Shown: positions 38,972-49,253, counted from the stretch's first letter. The stretch is DNA of 64,000 nt from Roseovarius lutimaris (GCF_900115165.1 NZ_FOVP01000010.1:89849-153848), one strand, 5' to 3'. The notes: generated from the sequence alone by a model not told the origin. Made by a program: numbers and translations.

Positions 38972-41533
38972 ATGGACATCGTTCTTATCACCACGATCAT
39001 TGCATCGCTGTTTCTGGTCATAGCTGCGGCTGACCCGTTGGCGGCGCGTCTGCGCTTGCCCTATAGCGTTATTCTGGCCTGTCTTGGCATGCTGATCGGG
39101 GCGGCGGCGATCTTTTTTCTGCGCACCGAAATTACCGATGCCCTCAACCCCGTGGCCGAGGCGATTCTGGCGCTTCCGATCCGCTCGAACGTGTTCTTGT
39201 ATGTCTTCCTGCCGACATTGTTGTTTCAGGTCACGCTTGGGATGAACCCGCGCCGGATGTTGGATGACTGGGTGCCGATCATTGTGCTGGCGGTGGTGGC
39301 GGTGGTGGTGGCGACGCTCGCGGTTGGCTATGCGCTTGCCTCGGCGAGTGCTTTGCCGATTGCCGCCTGTCTTTTGATCGGCGCGATTGTCAGCACGACC
39401 GACCCTTCGGCGGTGGTTGGCATTTTCCGCTCGATTTCGGCTCCGCGGCGGTTGTCGCGGATCATCGAGGGCGAAAGCCTTTTGAATGACGCGGCGGCGA
39501 TTGCGCTTTTTGGTCTGTTCATGGGGTTTGTGCGCCTTGGCGCGCCGGATCCGACGCTTCGCGATGCTTTGGCTCAGTTTCCGGTGCTGATCGCGGGCGG
39601 GGCCGTGGTGGGCTGGCTGGCGGCGCGGGTGGCGGTCTGGATCATGGCGCTTTTCGCGCGCTATGAGCTGGCCTTGATTTCGGTCTCGGTCGCCTTGCCC
39701 TATCTCGCCTATATCGGCGCGGAACAGAGCATCGGCGCTTCGGGCGTCATTGCTGTTGTCGCGGCGGGTCTTACGCTCAACCTGACCGGGCCTGCGCGGC
39801 TTCCGCCCGCCGCCTGGGGCAATCTGCGCGAGGTGTGGAACCTTCTGGCGCATTGGGCCGGGGCGTTGATCTTTATTCTGGCGGCCCTGTTGATCCCGCG
39901 CCTGCTGGAAGAGGTGCGGGCGAGCGATGTCATCCTGATCGTGGTGGTGACGCTGGCGGCGATTGCGGCGCGCACGCTTATCCTGTTCGGGTTGATGCCT
40001 ATCTTATCGGCGCTCAAACTGTCGCCTGTGGTCGAGCGACCCTACCGCGCGGCGATCCTTTGGGGTGGGTTGCGCGGGGCGGTGACCCTGGCGCTAGCGC
40101 TTGCCGTGACCGAGAGTGTCCGGGTGCCGCTTGAGGTCAAGCGGCTGGTCGGGATTTTGGCCACCGGCTTTACCCTGTTCACGCTGCTGGTGCAGGGCAC
40201 GACCCTTCGATGGGTGATCGGGCGGCTTGGGCTTGACCGGTTGTCGCCGTTGGATTCCGCTCTTAGCAATCAGGTGATCGCGGTGGCGCTTCAGGCGGTG
40301 CGCGAGGATGTGGCGCGGGTCTCGGAAAACTATGAGCTGACCAAGGAAACCGTGCGCTCCGAGGCCAAGCGCTTTGGCGAACGTCTTGACGGTGCGGTCA
40401 AGGCCGCCGAGGAGCATGCGGCAATTTCGGATCGGGACCGGATCACGCTTGGGCTTATTGCGCTTGCGGGGGCCGAGCGCGACACGATCCTGGCGCGATT
40501 TCGCGAGCGCGCGATTTCGGCACGTCTCTCAGAGCAGATACTGACCGAGGCGGACCGCCTGATTGAGGCGACGCGCAGCGGCGGTCGCACCGGCTATCAG
40601 CGCGCGACGCGTAAAAGCCTGCGCTATGGCAAGGCGTTTCGTCTGGCGGTGTTTCTCAACAACCGCTGTGCTCTGGCAAGACCGCTGGCGCAGTTGACGG
40701 CCGACCGGTTTGAGGTGTTGCTGTCGCAGCGCCTGATCCTGCGCGATCTGAGCGGTTTTATCGATAAACGCATCCGGCGCATTCACGGGCGTCGCGTGGC
40801 CGAGTTGTTGCAGGAACTTCAGGCCCGGCGCATCGAGCGGGTCGAGACCGCGCTTGAGGGGTTGCGCCTGCAATATCCGGGCTATGCCGAAGAGCTTGAG
40901 CGCCGCTTTATCCGCCGCACCGCCCTGCGCCTTGAGGCGCACGAATATGAGGCGCTGCGCGGAGACGGGCTTATCGGGGCGGAGCTTTATACATCGCTGG
41001 TGCAGGAAATCGATACCCGCCGTCTCAAGGCCGAAGAGCGCCCCAAGCTTGACCTCGCGGTGCAAAAGTCAGTGCTGGTGAGCCAGTTCCAACTGTTTAG
41101 CGAGCTTGATGAACGCAGCCTCAAGCAGCTGACGCGGGCGTTGCGCACGCGCTATGTCAACGAGGATGAGATCGTCGTGGCCAAGGATAGCGCGCCAAAA
41201 AGCGTGTTCTTTCTTGCCTCTGGCGCGGTCGAGCTTGAGACTGCGAACCAGACTTGGCGGCTTGGGCGGGGCGATATGTTTGGCCAGATGGCGATTCTGA
41301 TGCAAAAGCCTCGCCGTACCGAGGTGCGCGCGATTGCGCCTTCGACGCTGCTGGTGCTGGACGAGGCGCGTTTTGTCAAACTGCTCAAGCGCAGCAAGAG
41401 CTTGCAAGAGGCGGTGCGCGCCACGGCCAAAAAGCGGGGCTTGAGCCCAGAGGCCTTTACCCTTCCCGAGCTTGTCGCGTCCGAGTCCGAGGTGGCAAAG
41501 CCCGCGCCGCGCGACCCTGCCGCAACGCCCTAG
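38972..41533 (+). CDS. CPA1-type Na+/H+ antiporter with coiled-coil and cNMP-binding-like tail
   Basis: 853 residues. Residues 1-420 hold about 12 membrane segments with the cation-site motifs STTDPSAVVGIF and EGESLLNDAAAIALF, plus WGGLRGAVTLALALAV, as in NhaP/SOS1-type exchangers. Residues about 430-690 are a charged helical region. Residues about 700-810 (FQLFSELDERSLKQLTRALR, KSVFFLASGAVEL, GRGDMFGQMAILMQKPRRTEVRAI) form a cyclic-nucleotide-binding fold. Exports Na+ or K+ in exchange for protons; the tail likely gates it. Layout resembles plant SOS1 and sperm NHE. Confidence 0.9.
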   Translation: MDIVLITTIIASLFLVIAAADPLAARLRLPYSVILACLGMLIGAAAIFFLRTEITDALNPVAEAILALPIRSNVFLYVFLPTLLFQVTLGMNPRRMLDDWVPIIVLAVVAVVVATLAVGYALASASALPIAACLLIGAIVSTTDPSAVVGIFRSISAPRRLSRIIEGESLLNDAAAIALFGLFMGFVRLGAPDPTLRDALAQFPVLIAGGAVVGWLAARVAVWIMALFARYELALISVSVALPYLAYIGAEQSIGASGVIAVVAAGLTLNLTGPARLPPAAWGNLREVWNLLAHWAGALIFILAALLIPRLLEEVRASDVILIVVVTLAAIAARTLILFGLMPILSALKLSPVVERPYRAAILWGGLRGAVTLALALAVTESVRVPLEVKRLVGILATGFTLFTLLVQGTTLRWVIGRLGLDRLSPLDSALSNQVIAVALQAVREDVARVSENYELTKETVRSEAKRFGERLDGAVKAAEEHAAISDRDRITLGLIALAGAERDTILARFRERAISARLSEQILTEADRLIEATRSGGRTGYQRATRKSLRYGKAFRLAVFLNNRCALARPLAQLTADRFEVLLSQRLILRDLSGFIDKRIRRIHGRRVAELLQELQARRIERVETALEGLRLQYPGYAEELERRFIRRTALRLEAHEYEALRGDGLIGAELYTSLVQEIDTRRLKAEERPKLDLAVQKSVLVSQFQLFSELDERSLKQLTRALRTRYVNEDEIVVAKDSAPKSVFFLASGAVELETANQTWRLGRGDMFGQMAILMQKPRRTEVRAIAPSTLLVLDEARFVKLLKRSKSLQEAVRATAKKRGLSPEAFTLPELVASESEVAKPAPRDPAATP

Positions 41534-41720
41534 CAGCAATGCGCGCGCATGGGGTTGGCAATGCCGGACAGGGGCGATAAAGCCTGCGGCCAATCAACCG
41601 GAACCCCTGGGGAGTGACCTCGGCGGCTTTGGGGCGGCCAAAGCGCCGGATCATCGACGATAAAACTGCACAGAGATGACAGGGCCGGTTTTGGCGGGCT
41701 CGGTCAGGAACGGATTTCAC

Positions 41721-43211
41721 ATGATTTCACTTGATGCCTATCGTGGCCAATGGCTGGGAAATATCAAAGGCGACGTCTTGTCGGGGCTGGTTGTGGCGCT
41801 TGCGCTTATCCCCGAGGCGATTGCCTTTTCGATCATCGCCGGGGTTGACCCCAAGGTCGGGCTTTATGCCAGTTTCTCGATTGCGGTGATCACCGCGATC
41901 ACCGGCGGACGGCCGGGGATGATCTCGGCAGCCACGGCGGCGACGGCGGTGCTTATGGTGACGCTGGTGCGCGATTACGGGTTGGAATACCTGTTGGCGG
42001 CGACCGTTCTTGCCGGGCTGTTACAGATCGGCGCGGGCATTTTGAAGCTTGGCTTTGTGATGCGCTATGTCTCGAAATCGGTGATGACGGGCTTTGTGAA
42101 TGCGCTTGCGATCCTTATTTTCATGGCCCAACTGCCAGAACTTGACCCGCGCGCGGTGCCATGGATCACCTATGTTCTGGTGGCGGCGGGGTTGTGCATC
42201 ATCTATCTGTTCCCGCTGTTGACCAAGGCGGTGCCATCGCCGCTTGTGACGATCATCGTGCTGACGGCGGTAACGCTGGCGCTTGGGCTTGATGTGCGCA
42301 CGGTCGGCGATATGGGCGCCTTGCCCGATACCTTGCCGATCTTTCTGATCCCCGACATTCCGCTCAACCTTGAAACGCTGATGATCATTCTGCCCTATTC
42401 GATCGCGGTGGCGGTTGTCGGCCTGCTTGAGAGCCTGATGACGCAGAATATCGTCGATGACCTGACCGATACCAAATCGAACCGCAATCAGGAATGCATC
42501 GGTCAGGGGCTGGCCAATTCCGCCACCGGGTTCATCGGCGGCATGGCGGGCTGTGCGATGATCGGGCAATCTATCATCAACGTCAAATCCGGCGGGCGCG
42601 GGCGCCTGTCATCTTTCGTGGCCGGTGTGTGCCTGCTGATCCTTGTGGTCGGGCTTGGCGATATGGTGAGCCGCATCCCCATGGCGGCTCTCGTGGCGAT
42701 CATGATCATGGTTTCGGTCGGAACGTTCAGCTGGTCGTCCATCAAGAACCTGCGCGAGCATCCGCGCTCGTCCTCGGTCGTGATGATCGCGACGGTGGTG
42801 ATGGTGGTCTATACCCATAACCTTGCGATTGGCGTGCTGGTCGGTGTGCTCTTGTCGGGGATCTTCTTTGCGGGCAAAATCTCGCAATTGTTCCGGGTCA
42901 CGACCGATATCACACGCGACGGGCGGGTGCGGACCTATCGTGTCGAGGGGCAGCTGTTTTATGGCTCGGTCGAGGATTTCATGAATGCCTTCGATTTCAA
43001 AGAGGCGCTCGACAAGGTTGTCATCGACGTGAGCGGCGCGCATATCTGGGATATATCCTCGGTGCAGGCGCTTGACATGGCGGTTCTCAAGTTCCGCCGT
43101 GATGGTGCCGAGGTCGAAATCGTCGGCATGAACGAGGCAAGCGAAACCATCGTCGACAAGCTGGCAATTCATGATAAGCCCGGAGCCATAGACACGTTGA
43201 TGGCGCATTGA
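41721..43211 (+). CDS. SulP family anion transporter with STAS domain
   Basis: 496 residues from ATG 41721 (AGGAA about 11 bases upstream). About 11-12 membrane segments include [32 protein letters not shown] and [26 protein letters not shown], both SulP signatures. Residues about 400-490 are a STAS domain ([35 protein letters not shown]). Substrate could be sulfate or bicarbonate. The gene lies 13 bases before the stress-protein gene, so they form an operon. Confidence 0.93.
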   Translation: MISLDAYRGQWLGNIKGDVLSGLVVALALIPEAIAFSIIAGVDPKVGLYASFSIAVITAITGGRPGMISAATAATAVLMVTLVRDYGLEYLLAATVLAGLLQIGAGILKLGFVMRYVSKSVMTGFVNALAILIFMAQLPELDPRAVPWITYVLVAAGLCIIYLFPLLTKAVPSPLVTIIVLTAVTLALGLDVRTVGDMGALPDTLPIFLIPDIPLNLETLMIILPYSIAVAVVGLLESLMTQNIVDDLTDTKSNRNQECIGQGLANSATGFIGGMAGCAMIGQSIINVKSGGRGRLSSFVAGVCLLILVVGLGDMVSRIPMAALVAIMIMVSVGTFSWSSIKNLREHPRSSSVVMIATVVMVVYTHNLAIGVLVGVLLSGIFFAGKISQLFRVTTDITRDGRVRTYRVEGQLFYGSVEDFMNAFDFKEALDKVVIDVSGAHIWDISSVQALDMAVLKFRRDGAEVEIVGMNEASETIVDKLAIHDKPGAIDTLMAH

Positions 43212-43224
43212 GGGGGGAGAACCC

Positions 43225-44079
43225 ATGACGGACAAGATCATCGCGCTGGTGGATGGCTCGATCTATTCGGCTTCGGTTTGCGAGCATGCCGCATGGCTTG
43301 CGGCGCGCGCAGAGGCACCGGTTGAGCTTTTGCATGTGCTGGGGCGCCGCGAAAGCGCGGAAAATTCCGATTTGTCGGGCTCGATCCGGCTTGGCGCGCG
43401 CACCGCTTTGCTGGAAGAGCTGGCGACGCTGGATGAGCAGCGCGCCAAGCTTGTGGCGCATCGCGGGCGTGCCATTCTTGAGGATGCCCGCGCCATTGTC
43501 GAGCGCGCCGGGGTGAGCGAGATCACCACCCGGCTGCGTCATGGCGATATCGTGGAAACCGTGGCCGAGGTCGAAGCCGATGCGGCAATGATCCTGATCG
43601 GCAAGCGCGGCGAGGCGGCGGATTTTGCCAAGGGGCATTTGGGATCGAACCTTGAGCGGATCGTGCGCGCCAGCCACAAGCCTGTCGTCGTGGCCGCGCG
43701 CGCGTTTCGGCCGATCGAAAAGGTGCTTGTGGCCTATGACGGCGGTGTCTCGGCGATGAAAGCGGTGGATCAGATCGCGCGCAACCCGGTCTTCGCGGGC
43801 CTGTCGGTGCATGTGGTCACCGTCGGCACGGCCACGCCCGAGGTCAAGAAAGGCCTTGAGGATGCCCGCGCCCTGCTTGAGGCGGCCGGGATCACCGCCG
43901 AAATCGGCGTCGTTTCCGGTCAACCGGATGCGGCCCTTGGCAAGCTGGTGGAAGAGGCCGATTTCGACATGCTGGTAATGGGCGCCTATGGCCATAGCCG
44001 CATTCGCAGTCTGATCATCGGCTCGACCACCACGGCGATGATCCGATCCTGTAAGGTGCCGGTGGTTTTGATGCGTTAG
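43225..44079 (+). CDS. Tandem universal stress protein (UspA x2)
   Basis: 284 residues with two Usp domains: 1-150 (DKIIALVDGSIYSASVCEHAAWLAARA, ending HKPVVVAARAF) and 155-284 (KVLVAYDGGVSAMKAVDQIA, then MLVMGAYGHSRIRSLIIGSTTTAMIRSCKVPVVLM). The second domain has the ATP-binding G-2x-G-9x-G-(S/T)-like motif. Linked to the SulP gene upstream. GGGGGAG precedes the start. Confidence 0.94.
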   Translation: MTDKIIALVDGSIYSASVCEHAAWLAARAEAPVELLHVLGRRESAENSDLSGSIRLGARTALLEELATLDEQRAKLVAHRGRAILEDARAIVERAGVSEITTRLRHGDIVETVAEVEADAAMILIGKRGEAADFAKGHLGSNLERIVRASHKPVVVAARAFRPIEKVLVAYDGGVSAMKAVDQIARNPVFAGLSVHVVTVGTATPEVKKGLEDARALLEAAGITAEIGVVSGQPDAALGKLVEEADFDMLVMGAYGHSRIRSLIIGSTTTAMIRSCKVPVVLMR

Positions 44080-44173
44080 GTGCGCATCGGGGCGTCGGAT
44101 TGGCAAGGAATTGCAGGAAGGTGAACAAAGCCTCTTGCACTGTGCGGCGGGCTTGGCTAAGACGCCCGCACTC

Positions 44174-44249
<76 letters not shown>

Positions 44250-44301
44250 TTCCCCCTCTGAAAAGCAACACAACCCTGTGCATGCCGGGGGCAGGGCCGC
44301 A

Positions 44302-45261
44302 TCAGGCTTTTTCTGGAAAGAGCCAGCCGGTGACCGGCGCCACCGCGTAGGTGATAATCGGGATCAGCACAAACCCGGTGGCCAGCCCGATGATACCGTC
44401 CAGCCCGGCGGTCACCAGCCAGGTGACAAAGCCTGTCGCGGTGCCAAGGCTGGTCGCTGTGACCTGTGCGGCGTGCTTGATCTGCTCATAGGGCAGGTGC
44501 CAGCCGAGATCGTGCAGCCCGTGCACGATGATGCTGCCGCCGACCCAGAGCATGGCCACGGTGCCGACCGACGCGATCACCACCATCACGCCGGGCATCG
44601 CTGCGACAATCCGGCGCCCGACCGCCTGGGTTGCGGCAAACCGACCTTTCGCGCTGAGCAGAATTCCGAAATCATCGGCTTTCACCAGCAAGGCCACGGC
44701 GCCATAGACCAGGGCGGTGATCCCGATGGCCACCACCGCCAGGGCCGTCCCCTGTATCCACAGGGTGTCGATCTCGATCTGGGCGAGCGAGATTGTCATG
44801 ATCTCTGCCGACAGGATGAAATCGGTCTTGATGGCGCCTTTCACCCGCTGCTCTTCCAGATGCGCCGCATCCAGCGTCTCTGCCTGCTGGGGGCCGTGAT
44901 CCTTGTGCGGGACGATAAGGTGCCAAACCTTCTCTGCCCCCTCAAAACTCAGATAGGCCCCGCCAATCATCAGGAGCGGCGTCAACATCCACGGCAGGAC
45001 GGCATTCAACAGAAGGGCCACGGGCAACAGGATCACCAGCTTGTTGAAAAACGACGCCCGCGCGATTTTCCACACGATCGGCAATTCGCGCGCGGCCGGC
45101 AGACCGGTCACATATTTCGGCGTCACCGCAGCGTCATCAATGACCACGCCTGCGGCCTTTGTTCCGGCTTTGCTGGCCTGCGCCGCGATATCGTCAAGTT
45201 GCGCCGCCGCCAGCTTTGCGATCGCTGCGACGTCGTCCAGAAGGGCCAGTAATCCACTCAT
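44302..45261 (-). CDS. DUF808 inner-membrane protein
   Basis: 319 residues of the DUF808 (YedI) family: N-terminal GLLALLDDVAAIAKLAAAQLDDIAAQASKAGTKAAGVVIDDAAVTP, then SFFNKLVILLPVALLLN, PLLMIGGAYLSFEGAEK and three further hydrophobic stretches. Start 45261 follows a weak GAGG. Function unknown. Confidence 0.92.
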   Translation of the reverse strand: MSGLLALLDDVAAIAKLAAAQLDDIAAQASKAGTKAAGVVIDDAAVTPKYVTGLPAARELPIVWKIARASFFNKLVILLPVALLLNAVLPWMLTPLLMIGGAYLSFEGAEKVWHLIVPHKDHGPQQAETLDAAHLEEQRVKGAIKTDFILSAEIMTISLAQIEIDTLWIQGTALAVVAIGITALVYGAVALLVKADDFGILLSAKGRFAATQAVGRRIVAAMPGVMVVIASVGTVAMLWVGGSIIVHGLHDLGWHLPYEQIKHAAQVTATSLGTATGFVTWLVTAGLDGIIGLATGFVLIPIITYAVAPVTGWLFPEKA

Positions 45262-45404
45262 GAAGGTCTTTCCCTCGGTTGCCGCAACACAAACTGGCAT
45301 TCCCGCGTAAATGCCCACCTGTCGATGTTGTCTCAGTTTGCTGTCACGTTCAAGCCGCTCCTCAAGGCGCGCCGCAGACCCCGGAGACCGGGGGGGGGGC
45401 GGGC

Positions 45405-46379
45405 TCAGAGGGTTATGACGGTCGATCCTGTTGTCTGTCTGGCCTCAAGGGCGCGATGTGCCTCGACGATCTGTTCAATCGGAAATCTCTGGCCGATTCT
45501 GACCTTGATGGCGCCGCTTTCGACCTTGGAGAAAAGATGCTTTGCCATGTCCTGACAGCGCGCGTGATCGGCCAGAAAGGTAAACAGAGTGGTGCGTGTC
45601 AGTTTGAGCGAACCCTTGTTGGCAAGGGTAAGCAGGCTGACCGGATCGACCGGCCCCGACGCATTGCCAAAGGAAATCATCATGCCGAGCGGCTTGAGGC
45701 AATCGAGCGAACCGTCGAAGGTATCCTTGCCGACCCCGTCCATCACAACATTGACACCTGCGCCATCGGTGAGCTTTTTCACCTCTGGCACGAAATCATG
45801 CGCCCGATAGTTGATGCAATGTGCGGCGCCGTTTTCGAGGGCGAGCTTGCATTTTTCATCGGTCCCGGCTGTGCCGATCAGCTCGATCCCCTCGGACTTT
45901 GCCCATTGGCAGGCCATGAGCCCGACACCACCGGCGGCGGCGTGAAACAAGACGGTGTCGCCAGCCAAGAGCGGCCAGACCCTGTGAAAGAGATACTCTA
46001 CCGTCATCCCCTGAAGCATGATGGCGGCGCCTTCCTCAAACGAAATGCTGTCGGGCAGCGGGCAGACCTGAGCGGCGGGCATGATGCGCGCGTCGCTATA
46101 GGCGCCGGGGGGCATTGCGGCATAGGCGGCCCGGTCGCCGGGCTTGAGGTGGGTCACCCCGTCGCCTACGGCCTCGACGATCCCCGCCGCCTCCATTCCC
46201 AGGGCATGCGGCAGATCAAGCGGGTAGAGACCGGTGCGCTGATAGACGTCGATGAAGTTGAGCCCGCAGGCCTTGTGCCGAATTCTGATTTCACCGGCCC
46301 CCGGATCACCGATCTCGCGATCGACGAGCTTCATTTTCTCCGGGCCGCCGAAGTCTTCGATAATTACGCTGCGTGCCAT
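45405..46379 (-). CDS. NADPH:quinone oxidoreductase (zinc-free MDR family)
   Basis: 324 residues, start MARSVIIEDFGGPEKMKL at 46379. Seen: HKACGLNFIDVYQRTGLYP, GMEAAGIVEAVGDGV, and Rossmann motif VLFHAAAGGVGLMACQWAK, typical of Qor/zeta-crystallin. Reduces quinones by one electron. It faces away from the GlxA-type regulator but the interval shows no obvious shared operator. Confidence 0.92.
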   Translation of the reverse strand: MARSVIIEDFGGPEKMKLVDREIGDPGAGEIRIRHKACGLNFIDVYQRTGLYPLDLPHALGMEAAGIVEAVGDGVTHLKPGDRAAYAAMPPGAYSDARIMPAAQVCPLPDSISFEEGAAIMLQGMTVEYLFHRVWPLLAGDTVLFHAAAGGVGLMACQWAKSEGIELIGTAGTDEKCKLALENGAAHCINYRAHDFVPEVKKLTDGAGVNVVMDGVGKDTFDGSLDCLKPLGMMISFGNASGPVDPVSLLTLANKGSLKLTRTTLFTFLADHARCQDMAKHLFSKVESGAIKVRIGQRFPIEQIVEAHRALEARQTTGSTVITL

Positions 46380-46649
46380 CGGCTGTTGCTCTCTGTTCTT
46401 GCTATGGAAGAGTGTTTCAGATGACACTGAACATCCCTGTCAGGTTTTGTCCAGCGCCAGGATAAGTGTGGTAAGTAAGAGTGGAGGGTGGCAAAGGCAG
46501 CAGCCAAGGTCGTTGGCCTCTGCTTTTCGTCAGCGCGCCAGAACCGCAGATCAGCGCCGCGGGCAAGACCGTTGCGGGCGTCCGGGGGTGAAAACGAACG
46601 TGGCGGCACCATGGTCTTGTGGGAAACCGAAACGCGAGAAGAGGCGAAG

Positions 46650-46733
46650 ATGAAGAAGACTCGTACCGAGCCGACCGCCATTGATCGGCATCCGCGCAAC
46701 GGCGTGATGCTGCGTTGGCTGCCCGATGAATAA
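46650..46733 (+). CDS. Possible 27-residue ORF upstream of the GlxA-type regulator
   Basis: ATG at 46650 with GAGG close upstream, product begins KKTRTEPTAIDRHPRNG and ends LRWLPDE. The stop overlaps the regulator start (GATGAATAA), so translation could couple the two. No homologue recognised; may be a leader peptide or chance. Confidence 0.25.
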   Translation: MKKTRTEPTAIDRHPRNGVMLRWLPDE

Positions 46734-47742
46734 ACCAGCCGTGTCCCGCGCGGCCATCATCCCGCAGGGCGCGGCCTTTTTTGCGATTGAAACCGCCCGT
46801 CCGGCCCGTCATTTTGCCTTTCACCTGTTGGCGGATTTCACGCTTTTGGCCTTTAGCGCGGCGCTTGATCCGCTGCGTATCGCCAATCAATTGGCACAGC
46901 GACCGCTTTATCGTTGGACTGTCACTTCTTGGGAGGGCGCGCCGGTCACCAGCTCTTGTGGCATGTCGGTGAATGTCGACCAATCGCTTGGGCCGTTTCC
47001 GCGCGAAACCGATCTGGTGGTCTGTGGCGGCACCGTGCGCACCGGCGGGATGGCAAAGGATCTGCTTGGCTCTTTGCGCCAGCATGCGCGGTTCGGTGGG
47101 CGCGTGGGCGGTATCTGTACGGGTGCGATTGCTCTGGCGCAGGCGGGGTTGTTGAAGGGCCGTCGCGCGACCTTGCATTGGGAGAACCAGCCCGCCTTTC
47201 AAGAAAGGTTCCCGGATGTCGAGGTGACGCAGAACGCCTATGAGGTGGATGGTCAGATCTTTACCTGTGGCGGCGGTGTCGGGGCTACGGACATGATGCT
47301 TGAGCAGATCGAAGCCGATTACGGTGGCGTGTTTGCCGATCTTGTGGCCGATATGTGTCTTTACAGCCAACGACGCAGCGACCGCGCGCCGCAACGTGCC
47401 TCGGTGAGCACAGCGATCGAGACGCGCAACCCGCTGCTTGTGCGCGCGATCAAGGCGATGCAGGCGGGGATCGAGACGCCGCCTTCGATGGACGAACTGG
47501 CCGAGGCTGCGGGATGCTCGCGGCGACAGATGGAGCGTTTGTTCGTCAAATACCTCGGCAAGTCGCCCTATCGATTCTTCCGTGATCTGCGCCTTGATCA
47601 TGCGCGTAGCTTGCTGCGCGAGACCGATTTGAGGGTGAGCGAGATCGCCATGGCGTCAGGGTTTACATCGACGGTGGTTTTCACAAAGACCTTTCGTGCG
47701 CGATTTGGCTATACGCCAGGGCAGAGCCGAAAATCGTCGTGA
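46726..47742 (+). CDS. GlxA-family transcriptional regulator (DJ-1/PfpI-like + AraC HTH)
   Basis: 338 residues. The N-terminal half is an amidotransferase-like ligand domain (FHLLADFTLLAFSAALDPLRIAN, GGRVGGICTGAIALAQAGLLKGRRATLHWE) and the C-terminal third a double HTH (MDELAEAAGCSRRQMERLFVKYLGKSPYRFFRDLRL, SEIAMASGFTSTVVFTKTFRARFG). Related regulators (GbdR, CdhR, ArgR-type) control carnitine, betaine or arginine use. The regulated genes are not evident here. Confidence 0.92.
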   Translation: MNKPAVSRAAIIPQGAAFFAIETARPARHFAFHLLADFTLLAFSAALDPLRIANQLAQRPLYRWTVTSWEGAPVTSSCGMSVNVDQSLGPFPRETDLVVCGGTVRTGGMAKDLLGSLRQHARFGGRVGGICTGAIALAQAGLLKGRRATLHWENQPAFQERFPDVEVTQNAYEVDGQIFTCGGGVGATDMMLEQIEADYGGVFADLVADMCLYSQRRSDRAPQRASVSTAIETRNPLLVRAIKAMQAGIETPPSMDELAEAAGCSRRQMERLFVKYLGKSPYRFFRDLRLDHARSLLRETDLRVSEIAMASGFTSTVVFTKTFRARFGYTPGQSRKSS

Positions 47743-47781
47743 GACCGCTGGTCTTGTCACGGTTTTGGTCCGGTCTCTTTC

Positions 47782-47902
47782 GAGCAATGTTTGCTCTACT
47801 CGATCGACCTGAAAAGTGGGAACCGGTTTTCAGATGAGTTGTTGGAAAAATAGAGAAGTTATACTCCGGAAACTCGGGTTTCCGAGTGTTTGGAGTATAA
47901 CT
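47782..47902 (+). repeat. Cluster of three inverted repeats after the GlxA-type gene
   Basis: GAGCAA-TGT-TTGCTC (47782-47796); CTGAAAA ... TTTTCAG flanking GTGGGAACCGG (47809-47833); and a long hairpin AGTTATACTCC-GGAAACTCGG, loop GTTT, then CCGAGTGTTT-GGAGTATAACT (47857-47902) with 18 of 21 positions matching and two of the three mismatches compatible with G-U pairs. The last could end transcription of the upstream gene or be a mobile palindrome. The rest of the 47743-47986 interval shows no gene. Confidence 0.6.
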
Positions 47903-47986
47903 GTCTTTCGTTTGCGATGATCAAAGCTTGCGCACCGGGGCCTGTCATTGCAGGCTTGGGCCCTTGAAGCAGGCAATGGGGGCATC

Positions 47987-49138
47987 ATGACAGAGGGGCA
48001 GAGGACGGCGTCGATCACCCGGATTGAGGCGCATGCCTTTCGGGTGCCGATCAAGGCGCCGGTGGCCACGTCCTTTGGGGTGATGCGGGACCGTCCGGCG
48101 GTGTTTGTGCGCATTGAGGACAGTGATGGCTGTTTTGGCTGGGGTGAGGTGTTTGCCAATTGGCCCGCTGCCGGCGCCGAGCATCGCGTGGCCCTGCTTG
48201 AGCGCGATATCGCGGGGCTGGTGCTTGGCCAGAGCGCCGCAGACCCCGAGGCGTTTTTCCGACGACTTTGCGCCCTTACCCGCATTCGAGCGGTGCAATG
48301 TGGCGAACAGGGGCCGTTTGATCAGGTGATCGCGGGGCTTGATATCGCGCTTTGGGATCTGGTAGCGCGGCGCGCCGGGCGGCCTCTGCGGCATATGCTG
48401 CGCGAGGGCGCGCCGGGGGCGGTGCCGACCTATGCCAGCGGAATCGCGATTGATGCGGCGGATGCGTTGATCCCCGCCGCGCGCGATGCCGGGTTTGGCG
48501 CATTCAAGGTCAAGGTCGGCTTTGACCAAGGGGATGCCGCACGTCTTTTGGCGTTGAAAGAGCGGTTGCCTGCGACGACAGTGCTATGTGCTGACGCCAA
48601 TCAGGCGTGGGATCTGCCTGCGGCTTTGGCGTTTGTGCAGGCCCTGCGCGGGGCAGGGCTTGGCTGGCTGGAAGAGCCCTTGCCGGTGTTTGCCCGCCCC
48701 GAGGATTGGGCGGCGCTGACGCGGGCGGCGGACATGCCTTTGGCGGGTGGTGAAAATATCGTTGGCCTGGCCGGGTTTGAGGCGGCCCTGATGGCGGGTT
48801 CCTTGACGGTTGTTCAGCCCGATGTGGTGAAATGGGGCGGGATAAGCGGTTGTTTTGCGGTTGCAAAGCGCGCTTTGGCGCAGGGGCGGCGGTATTGCCC
48901 GCATTTTCTTGGCGGCGGGATCGGGCTTGCGGCCTCGGGCGCGGTGCTTGCGGCGGCTGGCGGGGATGGCCTGCTTGAGGTGGATGTGAACCCCAACCCG
49001 CTGCGCAGTGCGTTCGAGGGGCCGGGTGGTGCGCTTGGGGGCGGGGAATGGCGCGCGCGTGAGGCGCCGGGCCTTGGCATCGAGGTGCTTCCAGAGGCGC
49101 TCGGGCGCTACCGGACAGCAAGCTGTGAGTGTCGTTGA
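47987..49138 (+). CDS. Mandelate racemase/muconate lactonizing enzyme family protein
   Basis: 383 residues of the enolase superfamily. Seen: capping-domain start ITRIEAHAFRVPIKAPVATSFGVM, barrel Lys motif GFGAFKVKVGFD, metal ligands CADANQAWDL, WLEEPLP and GGENIVG, and QPDVVKWGGISGC. The KxK plus D-E-E ligand pattern fits the MLE/MR group. The carboxylate substrate is unknown. Confidence 0.9.
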   Translation: MTEGQRTASITRIEAHAFRVPIKAPVATSFGVMRDRPAVFVRIEDSDGCFGWGEVFANWPAAGAEHRVALLERDIAGLVLGQSAADPEAFFRRLCALTRIRAVQCGEQGPFDQVIAGLDIALWDLVARRAGRPLRHMLREGAPGAVPTYASGIAIDAADALIPAARDAGFGAFKVKVGFDQGDAARLLALKERLPATTVLCADANQAWDLPAALAFVQALRGAGLGWLEEPLPVFARPEDWAALTRAADMPLAGGENIVGLAGFEAALMAGSLTVVQPDVVKWGGISGCFAVAKRALAQGRRYCPHFLGGGIGLAASGAVLAAAGGDGLLEVDVNPNPLRSAFEGPGGALGGGEWRAREAPGLGIEVLPEALGRYRTASCECR

Positions 49139-49253
49139 GCGGGGGTAAAAGGCAACATGCCCGGAAAGTTGATTTTTCCCGTTACGGGCGCTTGACGGGG
49201 GCGCAGGCCCGCCGTAGAAGCGCAACACGCCTGAGGGATCGGGCAAGCAGTGA

